64,000 nt of DNA from assembly GCF_000004195.4 (NCBI RefSeq), contig NC_030677.2, positions 42,595,142 to 42,659,141 on the forward strand, written 5' to 3'. Position numbers and translations under genes: made by a program. Source of the DNA: Xenopus tropicalis. Taxonomy: Eukaryota > Chordata > Amphibia > Anura > Pipidae. The first letter of the stretch is position 1. Every line of letters begins with the position of its first letter. The notes beneath the pieces were generated by a model. The model saw only the letters and a program-made list of their open reading frames with translations. It searched no databases and was not told the origin of the DNA. Positions 46,745-55,550 of the stretch are shown here, piece after piece.

Positions 46745-48119
46745 ATATTTTCCTTTCTACAGCTACAGGTAGGTATAGTTAATCGTTTCAGTTAATCGTT
46801 TGGAGTGAATGGTGTGTGACTGTGTGAGTGACTATGAGATATGAAAGGCCAAGGGTGAAACAAGAAGGCAAGGGGGTCTAAGATTCAATCTGCTTTGCCT
46901 TCATACACACGTCTATTGATCCCATACCCTGCTTTTTTGTAGCCCAATGTTCATCCATGTGAAGGTTTTTTTTCCCTATTAGATGGGTTTTTTTTTTACC
47001 TTGCTATGGATGAACTAGAAGTTTATTAGGAATAATTTGAGCAAAGGGTAAACGTCCTAGACATGAGTAAGCCTCACTATTTCCCTATGATGTTATTTAT
47101 TCACTGTTGCTATATTATTAGGCCCCCTGAGGAATGTTCCACCCGGAGTGAATGGTGTGTGAATGGCCAGTAACAGGGTTGAAGCATTGATGTGGCGTTA
47201 CTGCTCACATGTGTAAACATGTGCCAATTCAACCAATTATGAGACAGCGGGTATGGTACTGTTGCATTATCAGGATCTTTGGTCAGAGCAGAATTTATTA
47301 TTGTAGAGTTTAAAGATTTTGTAAAAACAATGTAACATTTTAGATTATAAAAGCATATTTAATTCTAATCAACTTTACAATATAAATGAATTAGAAATGT
47401 TCTATAATTTTAATTGTATATGTTAACATAACTGATACTGAAAACATTACCTTTTATCTTATACTATACTAAATACACAAGTATAACAAAGCCACCATTA
47501 TCCTCCAGATGAGCAGTTTTGGCTGAAAGAGTTGATTATTTGAACACTGTTTCAGTGAGTTGGAGCTTCAGATTATTTATATTGATGTCAGGAGCACTTT
47601 GTTACAGAGCACTCTGTTTGACAACTCCCATGGCCTTGTAGTGACAACATCACGCCATATATTCAAAATAAATAGATGTTAAAGTCCTGGGTTTAATGCC
47701 CTAATATAGGACTTCTTTGAGCACAAGGGTGCGCTGTAAATTGTTTGTTTTGAATGAATTGCCGGTTTTGACCCTTTTGCCTGATTCTGATGCCACTGAT
47801 TGTCGCCTGAACTGATCTGTGCCTGAATATTGACTAGATACTCTTGGTAACCTTTGAATACTGCGCCTGGGACTTTTTGTACTGCCTGTACCCAGTCTTC
47901 CTCTTTGGTCCTTACTCCAACCCCCGGCAGTAGCCGAGCAGTCCCTGACAAGTGAGGTATCTCAACAAAATAAAAACATTTATTTACAAGTGAAAAGTCG
48001 TCCCCAGTGTAACCTTCTGATGTTTTCTGTTTGCATTTTTCACATATTTTAAAGATATTTCCAGCTGCAAGTCTAATTTAATGCTTTACATCAGGTGTAT
48101 TCTATTATTTCAAAAGTGA
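46742..48119. other. intergenic, no gene recognised
   Basis: AT-rich. The stretch 47,690-47,955 (GACCCTTTTGCCTGATTCTG, CGGCAGTAGCCGAGCAGTCC) looks like a retroelement fragment but cannot be classified. GAGTGAATGGTGTGTGA occurs at 46,804 and 47,146, a short local duplication. Confidence 0.5.
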
Positions 48120-48420
48120 CAGGTCCTCTTTTGCCCTGAGCATTTCATGATAGACACAGTGGTGCCTCCAAACATATCAGTATAGACACAGTGGTACCCC
48201 TGAGCATTTCGTGACAGAGTGGTACCCCCAGCATTTCATGATAGACACAGTGGTGCCCCCAAACATATCAGTATAGACACAGTGGTACCCCTGAGCATTT
48301 CGTGACAGAGTGGTACCCCAGCATTTCATGATAGACACAGTGGTGCCCCCAAACATATCAGGACAGACACAGTGGTACCCCAGCATTTCATGATAGACAC
48401 AGTGGTGGCCCCTAAGCATT
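48120..48420. repeat. compound minisatellite upstream of pcm1 island
   Basis: Repeated blocks GATAGACACAGTGGTGCCCC, AAACATATCAGTATAGACAC and GAGCATTTCGTGACAGAGTG recur with a period near 110 bp (about three periods) built from shorter related modules. Confidence 0.88.
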
Positions 48421-48879
48421 CTATTGATGCTGTGATACCATCCAGTGCCCCCATATTAACTAAAATGCTGTAAGAACATATATTACTATATATATGTTAT
48501 TATATTACTATAAATATTCATTTTAATTTCAGTTCTAACACCTTCATGAAACATGGTCGGTTCTGCAGTCCATTTTCATGCTATTCCTTATTCCAGAAAA
48601 TATAAAACTAGTCAATGCCTGCCTGCATAACATTATAAGCGCCAGTCAGCGAACCTTTTCAGAAAATCTACAAAACCAACTGCTGAGTGGAAGAGCATAG
48701 GAATTTACGTTCATGTTCCATTTCGCTGACTTAACCCCGCACTAAGGCTCGCAATTGTTTTTAGCACTATTTTTACATTCAGCGCGTCCCACCGAAAATC
48801 CTCTAGATGGCGCTGCCTGCTTAGGGCTAGACAGGACTCAGTGCCACTTGACTGCGTCAAATTTTCATTTTTTCTATTG

Positions 48880-49030
48880 TGACTTGCGCTTGCTTGGTTG
48901 CTGGGGAAACCGGAGTGTTTCCGTCTCCACTTGGGGTCGCGAATCGGAATTCAATATGGCTGATGGAGAGGCGGGAGTCTGAAGGCTACGTGAGCCGCGC
49001 AGTGGAGACACGGTTACCCTGACAGACAAG
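48880..49030 (+). promoter_or_regulatory. pcm1: candidate pcm1 promoter and noncoding first exon
   Basis: A CpG-rich stretch in AT-rich surroundings, with no TATA box, ending in a donor-like AGACAAG/GTGACG at 49,030/49,031. It contains an RFX X-box-like sequence (GTTGCTGGGGAAAC, 48897-48910) and an 8-codon upstream ORF (48956-48982). Human PCM1 starts with noncoding exons. The start site is not visible and the link to the ATG exon is inferred from strand, order and synteny. Confidence 0.5.
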
Positions 49031-49503
49031 GTGACGATAAGGAATCTAATCTGGCTGTGTACATGCCTGCTTGCTGTGTGCTTTCGTTTTACAGTGATAT
49101 ATTCAGTTATACAGCAGGGTGTCCCCACTGGCTTGTGGTGCAGGTGTGCATGGTGCCCAGGAGGCATTCGCTCTGCCCTGCCATGGGAAACTACTGCAGG
49201 GGTGCTTGGGTATTCGGATTTGCTCGGTTTCCCATGCATGGGCCTGTAATTGGATATATATAATATTATTGTCTGAGCGCACCTGAACGCACCTGCTGCC
49301 GTTAGGGGAGTTCTTCATGGGGATACATGGCCTGGAATAGCAGGGGTAGGCAGCTAGAAGGTTAGTGTGAGTGCGAGCTAGTTACTGCTTGAAGTTGTTT
49401 GAATGGTGATTGGTTATTAAACAGTTCCAGTATGGGGACATAGCCAGAATCCCAGCTTCTCATTCCCTGCCATCTAGAGCTGTAAGGGAGGCACACGGAT
49501 GAA

Positions 49504-49634
49504 GCCCAGGGATATGAGGCACAGGGATATGAGGCACAGGGATATGAGGCACAGGGATATGAGGCACAGGGATATGAGGCACAGGGATATGAGGCACAGG
49601 GATATGAGGCACAGGGATGGAGGCACAGGGATGA
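49504..49634. repeat. 15-bp minisatellite in first pcm1 intron
   Basis: Seven to eight copies of GGGATATGAGGCACA, then two variant units. Frames stay open because 15 is a multiple of 3; not coding. Confidence 0.95.
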
Positions 49635-50421
49635 AGCCCAGGCCTGTGGCAGTTTTTAGAAGCATTTGCCAGAATATCCAGAGTGCCAATCCCTGCAATA
49701 AGCTGGTGACAGGCATACATACATGAAAGCTTTGCAGCATTAGCTAGGCAGGCATTTTCAAAAGAATATCCAAAGTGCCAGTCCTGTTCTGGGCCCTACG
49801 TTAAGGTGGTATATATAGACATATATACATTAAACTTTGCAGCATAAACTAGGCGGCCGTTTTTCAAAGAATATCTAAAACAGCAAGTAAACATTGGCCC
49901 CAAATCTCACTGTATAAACCTTGATTACCTGAGTACCTATAATAGCAAATAGGCATTCTTCTCAGATCTTACCCTAACTACTTCACAGGCTGGGCCATCT
50001 ACCATTAGCACTGGGTCCTGTTTGTCTGCAGCCCTAAAGCCAGTGAGCCCATTGGCAAGTGATTACAGTTTGGTGTGAATGTTTATTATAACTGTTCCAT
50101 AAGTTCCAAATAGTATTAAACTCCTGCCTAAGCCAATCTGTGCTTGGCTGTCTGGAGTTTATAAAAAATGAATGGGTTCATGCTATAAGAGGGAATTTTT
50201 AAAGAATAAGTTATAATTACTGAGCCCCCCCCCACAGTTACCCGAGACCCTGGGATACTTGGGTACTATCATCTTTTCCTTCCTGGATCTCTACAGTTTG
50301 GGTGCACATGCACAGTAGAGCGAAAAGTTTTTTTTTCTTCTTAGTTCAGCTTTTTACTCTACTGCTCATTTGCACCCAAATTGTAGAGAGGATCCAGGTA
50401 GGAAAAGATGATAGTGACTTA

Positions 50422-50763
50422 AGGTGGCCATACACGCACCGATATTATCGTACGAAACCTCGTTTCGTACGATAATCGGTGCATGTATGGCATGTCGGCG
50501 AGTCGACCGATATCGCAGGAAGCTGCTGATATCGGACGACTCGCCGATCGGACCAGTTTGAAAATTTTGATCGGGCGCCATAGAAGGCGCCTGACCAAAA
50601 TTCTCCTTTCAGAGCTGAATCGGCAGAAGGAGGTAGAAATCCTATTGTTTCTACCTCCTTACCTGCCGATTCAGCCCTGAATGGTGTGTGGCGGATCTTA
50701 CGATGTTTCGTGCGACTGATGGTCGTACGAAACATCGTCAGATCGCCACGTGTATGGCCACCT
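50422..50763. mobile_element. foldback MITE with TTA duplication (GGTGGCCA family)
   Basis: Starts AGGTGGCCATACACGCACCG, ends CACGTGTATGGCCACCT, flanked by TTA (50419-50421, 50764-50766). Internal inverted units are the same as in 43475-43786. Confidence 0.9.
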
Positions 50764-50848
50764 TTAGCGCTTTTACAGTAGTAGTGGGGCGGTTCGGGTT
50801 TTAGCAAAAGAGCACTGGTTCATGGTCTCAGATAAGAGATTGCAAGTG

Positions 50849-51164
50849 TGGGACCTGTTATCCAAAACCTGGAGTATTCCAGACAAGGGATCTTTCTGTA
50901 ATTTAGCTCTTCATGGCTTAAGTCTGCTAAAAAATAATTTTAAATATTGTATAAACTGAATGAGATGTTTTTGCCTCCAATAAGGATTAATTATATCTTC
51001 ATTGGGATCAGGTACAATGTACAGTTTTATTATAACACGGAAAAAATGAAGTAATTTTAAAATTGTCATTTATTTGCCTATAATGGTGTCTATGGGAAAT
51101 GGCCTTTCCATAATTTGGAGCTTTCTGTATAACGGGTTTCCTGATAATGGATCTTATACCTGTG
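50849..51164. repeat. GTACAGGTA-family repeat, uninterrupted copy
   Basis: GGGACCTGTTATCCAAAACC at the left, GATAATGGATCTTATACCTG at the right. It shows the intact order of the family and serves as the reference for the split copies at 13,171 and 31,161. A fragment also lies at 9195-9262. Confidence 0.8.
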
Positions 51165-52436
51165 TAATCACTGTGGGTGTCTAACATTATACCTTTCCAT
51201 CTCCTTTAAAGGCCATTAAGGCAGGGGCATTTATGGCCCCTGAGGCGGCTCCTCTGATGCTGCCCCCCCTCGCTTACCTTTACTGCGTCAGGGGGAGCCG
51301 CATAGCTAGTGTAAAGATTGCAATTGCAAAGGAACACATTTTACTGGAGGTTTTCCTTGGACCACCACATTATATGTTTTAGGGATATTAAGTAAGTAAA
51401 CATAACAAGGGACATAGGGTTCAGGAGCAGGTGTGTTAATACACTGAAACTTTTCAATTGCCTCTTTGCTGTCCCAATCATTACCTGTCACTATCACTAC
51501 CTTCTTTTGCCACGAAAGTTGGGGATGGTCTTCATTAAAAACAAAATAAGCCAATTACTTGGTGTTGTAAATTAGTTAAACTGCATAGTTTGCTGCGGGT
51601 CAGTTCACATATATCGGCTAATTATCAGGTGCTATTCACTGGTCATCTGTTTAATTCTTTAAATTCATTTCATTTGCACTTACTGCCAGAACATTTGGCC
51701 ATGAGCACAGGTAGCATTAGTTCTTATTCCCTGCTGAAGAAAAATGCAGGCTGGGAGAAACAGATCCCCACTTCTGCAGCTCCATTTATCTGCGCTGAAA
51801 AGTATAGCTTCCACTTGAGAGCTGTTACATGGAGCGGACCGGAGGTAGGCCTAAATAATGCAAAAGCGGACATTTTCTGGCCAATCTCCGCTCTGTGTAC
51901 TGTGGGAAATTGGGTGACCATTATGGGTTTCAAATGGGTTTCGCTAAGATCGGGGGAATTAAACTCCTCCTCTGTTCCGTAGACAGATGTAGCGTACAAA
52001 GATGCAGGTGTGATCCTACAATGGCAAGACTTCATGGATTAAGGTTTTGTGGCTTAAGGTTGGGCACAGTTGAAGCTGATCTGGTTTTGACTTTAACTAT
52101 GCATGCTTATGTTTGGCAATTGTCACCAAAAACTTGGGGAAAGGTAATGAAGCCTCTAGACGTGGTGGCTGCCAACTTGCCTGTACTATTGCCTTTTATT
52201 AATTGGTATGCTAAAATGGGGCACTAAAGGGGAGAGTGGTTGGTGAACTTCAGCAGAGGGGAGAGGATGTTTAAATGGCTTTCCTTGTCCTTTAAACAAG
52301 AACAGATTTTTTAAAATGTATCTGATTGTGTGTAAAAAATAATTGACACCAACAATTCAGCTGGATAATGGTTTGTACCAACTGTGATGTTTTTTCACTA
52401 CATAACCCACAATACATTGCACTCTGATGTTGCTTT
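51165..52436. other. first pcm1 intron region, unclassified
   Basis: Holds an 82-codon minus-strand frame (51554-51306) with unusually protein-like composition (VVIVTGNDWDSKEAIEKF) but no recognised family, and a stretch at 51,720-52,000 with mixed repeat character. No exon supported. Confidence 0.45.
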
Positions 52437-52444
52437 CCTTATTG

Positions 52445-52754
52445 CAATGATGCCCAACCAGTGGCTCGTAAGCAACATGTTGCTCATCACCCCTTTTGAT
52501 GTTGCTCCCAGTGGCCTCAAAGTAGGTGCCTATTTTTTTAAAATCTCTGACTTGGAGGCAAGTTTTGGAAGCACAGAGACACTGTTTTATTTCAAGCAGA
52601 ACCTCCTGCAGGCTAACAATCCACATGGGGCTATCAAATAGCCAATCACAGCCCTTATTTAGTACCCCCAAATAACTTCTTTCATGGTTGTGTGGCTCCC
52701 CAACACTTTTTACATCTGAGTGTGGCTCATGAGTTAAAAAGGTTGGGATCCCTG
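52445..52754. mobile_element. hAT MITE (GATCCCCAACC family), copy 4
   Basis: 310 bp with worn termini (CAATGATGCCCAACC, GGTTGGGATCCCTG) and a perfect 8-bp duplication CCTTATTG (52437-52444, 52755-52762). It shares GTTGCTCCCAGTGGCCTCAA with the other copies. It lies between the two candidate pcm1 5' exons. Confidence 0.95.
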
Positions 52755-53214
52755 CCTTATTGATATCACGTGTGCAGGGAATTGTGGGATTTTGAGGATG
52801 CACGTTGAGGACAGTCAGTTACGTATACATTTTTTTTTTTTTTTGGTAATCTCAAATTAGCCAGCCAGATCAGTAGGAGAACAGGGGCCAGGCTTAGGTA
52901 ACTGTTTCAAACCATATTATTACATTATCAATCATAAAAAGGCTGCATATTTTTAGTTATTGTATATTGCAGACCTGCTTGAAATTATGTTTACTTTTTG
53001 AAAAGCTTAATATGTGTTTCCTTGGAGTTCCCCTTTAATTATGGCCAGTAAAAGTGTATGGTTCCGCAATATGAACTAGGAAATATGAACTAAGCCACAT
53101 AAGAACCCACAAGCAGGTCTTTAGGAGCAACAGTCAGCCTTTCTATCTGTAGTGATGTCCCCTGGGTCTTTACTGCACTGACAGTGTATTGAGGCATTTC
53201 TTCCCCTAGGCACT

Positions 53215-53387
53215 ACACACATGCACACCACCATACATATATGCACACTACACACACACCACCATACATACATACCCTACACACATTCACACTGCCATAC
53301 ATACATACATACATACATGCACACTACACACATACACACTACAATACATACATATATGCACACTACACACATTCACACTGCCATACA

Positions 53388-53420
<33 letters not shown>

Positions 53421-53540
53421 GCACACTACACACATTCACACTGCCATACATACATACATATATGCACACTACACACATTCACACTGCCATACATACATAC
53501 ATACATACATATATGCACACTACACACGTTCACACTGCCA

Positions 53541-53573
<33 letters not shown>

Positions 53574-53755
53574 GCACACTACACACATTCACACTGCCAT
53601 ACATACATACATATATGCACACTACACACATTCACACTGCCATACATACATACATACATATATGCACACTACACACATTCACACTGCCATACATACATAC
53701 ATACATATATGCACACTACACACATACACACTACTATACATACTATCTACACACA
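53215..53755. repeat. compound (CATA)n / CACACTA minisatellite
   Basis: Higher-order units TATATGCACACTACACACAT, TCACACTGC, then (CATA) 2-8 times, repeated about ten times. Unit lengths differ only in the CATA count. Long low-complexity frames result; not genes. Confidence 0.95.
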
Positions 53756-54059
53756 CAAGTCCGTGCCGTTTTGGCTACACATAGAGGTTTTTTTAAGTGT
53801 TAGCGCTGGCGCAATTACAGCAGTACTGATTGGCTGAACGTGGAAGCCCCGTGTTCATCCTAGCATAGCTATCTGACAGCTCCCTATTGATGTATAAATG
53901 GATAGTGCCAGTCTGCCCGATTCCCAGTGTAGTAAAATGCTGTGTGATTGTGCCTGTAGGGATTAGCGCCCAAAGCATTTGCACTTATTTATGTTGGATT
54001 GATGGAAGATTTACATGAGCTACAGAGAGATGCTGATCGCTAATGGGGGTTTGCACACA

Positions 54060-54335
54060 TAAAACTTCCAGTAGCCTGTAAGTTTGCTGCCGGGCCGGGT
54101 AAGCAGACTTGCTATTGCCTTTGTGTGAGAGCGGGTCAGGCTCCCATACACTTTGCTTTGCCGCCTCCGAGCGGCGGGTTTTTGCTTTTCGCGGACTAAG
54201 ACCGGTCTGGCGGGATCCGTCCCCTTCTGCTGATTGTTGTGTGTTTGGCTGAGGCAGTTACAGTAGGGAGCTGTTCTCCCCACGGTGCGCACCGGGATCC
54301 CAGGCTGCAGCACGGCGGAGCGCTTCCAGCAGCAG
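54060..54335 (+). promoter_or_regulatory. pcm1: candidate second pcm1 5' UTR exon or alternative promoter
   Basis: A GC- and CpG-rich island just 1.1 kb before the coding start, ending in a good donor (CAGCAGCAG/GTAAGC) at 54,335/54,336. It may be an alternative first exon, or an internal UTR exon using an AG such as ATCCCAG at about 54,296-54,302. No coding potential in frame with pcm1 was seen. Confidence 0.4.
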
Positions 54336-54752
54336 GTAAGCTCGGCCATAGCTACTAGTAATACCCGCATGGGGCTGCACTCCTTCATTAGCTGTAGCGC
54401 TCAGCCCATGGGCCGCTGCTTCTGCCGGGGTTTCTGCACTCTACCGTTAAGATTTATATATATATATATCTACTAAAATCAAGAACGAGTACCGGCTACA
54501 TCTTTAGCCCACAAGCGCAATATATCCAAAAGGGTTTAGAACTTCATGGCATGACTTCAAATATGTACTTGTTACCTGTACACCTGCCTTGTTGCTGTGG
54601 TTACAACAAACACTGCATGCAGGGCCTTTACTAGTTCTTTAGGTACCAAACAAATACAACATATATTTTTATATAACATATCATTCCACCTTCTAAAAGT
54701 AATATGAAAAAGTGATATGGTTTCTCTTTTTTTATATACATATGGTATGTGA

Positions 54753-54753
<1 letters not shown>

Positions 54754-54803
<50 letters not shown>
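54754..54803. repeat. (TA)n microsatellite
   Basis: About 24 TA units. Similar tracts lie at 8791-8817, 46712-46741 and 55305-55353. Confidence 0.97.
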
Positions 54804-54805
<2 letters not shown>

Positions 54806-55300
54806 TACAATTCTTACTTATTGAATACAATTGCAATTGTAAGCATCAGCATCCCTGAACTGATTACAGTAACTATTCAGCACTGTTACATGTATTAAAA
54901 CCCTGCTGTGATCCAAGGATTGCTTTGTGACATTAAAAATAAGCTTTTACTTGTTTTTACTCAGATATGGTTTATTTATTACAAAAACTAATATAGCTCC
55001 CATTTATCATAAAAAGTAGTCTCTTGACCATAAATTACAAGGCAAGTAGGAAAGCACATTTGTCACTGAGTAAGGTCCCTGATATGTTTTCAGCTTTTTA
55101 GATTACATGGTGAGCTGGGTTTGTGTTCTAGTCTTATGCAATCAAAATAGTTAGTTGTTGTTTGCCTTGGTAAAGGATATGGACATAGACTATAAAACTG
55201 TTTTTTAAAGGGCATATTTAAAACAGTTATTGGAAATATTTTATGTTTTTTTTTAGTTAAAATGTAGTTCTGTTTATTAAATATAGTGACCCAGTTACTA

Positions 55301-55304
<4 letters not shown>

Positions 55305-55353
<49 letters not shown>
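55305..55353. repeat. (TA)n microsatellite before the pcm1 start exon
   Basis: About 24 TA units ending 70 bp before the acceptor of the ATG exon. Confidence 0.97.
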
Positions 55354-55358
<5 letters not shown>

Positions 55359-55421
55359 GGAAAGTTGCTTGGAATTACATATTTGGGTGGAGGTTCACGT
55401 TAACTTTTTTTTACCCCACAG

Positions 55422-55550
55422 GCCAGTTATTTTAGTGAAAAATTTCCATGAACCATGGCCACAGGAGGAGGTCCACCAGATGAGGCATTGAGCGACCAGG
55501 ATTTACCTAACTGGAGCCATGAGTCTCTTGATGACAGGCTTAATAATATG
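55422..55550 (+). CDS. pcm1: pcm1 exon with start codon
   Basis: The acceptor TTACCCCACAG ends at 55,421. There are 33 nt of 5' UTR and then ATG at 55,455 in a strong context (ACCATGG). It encodes 32 residues ending DDRLNNM; donor GTAGAG. A second ATG seven bases upstream (55,448) opens an 11-codon frame that overlaps the start. Confidence 0.93.
55448..55483 (+). promoter_or_regulatory. upstream ORF overlapping the pcm1 start
   Basis: An ATG seven bases before the pcm1 ATG opens an 11-codon frame (stop TGA at 55481-55483) that overlaps the true start out of frame. Its context (TTCCATGA) is weak compared with ACCATGG of pcm1, so leaky scanning is expected. A second short upstream ORF (8 codons) lies in the candidate first exon at 48956-48982. 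Confidence 0.5.

Noticed and set aside
49460..49740. Frames of 75-88 codons with five-residue repeats (both strands)
   Set aside because: They are produced by the 15-bp minisatellite at 49,504-49,634.
53221..53837. Frames of 187-198 codons rich in His/Thr/Tyr
   Set aside because: They arise from the (CATA)n/CACACTA array; low complexity, with open frames in several phases.
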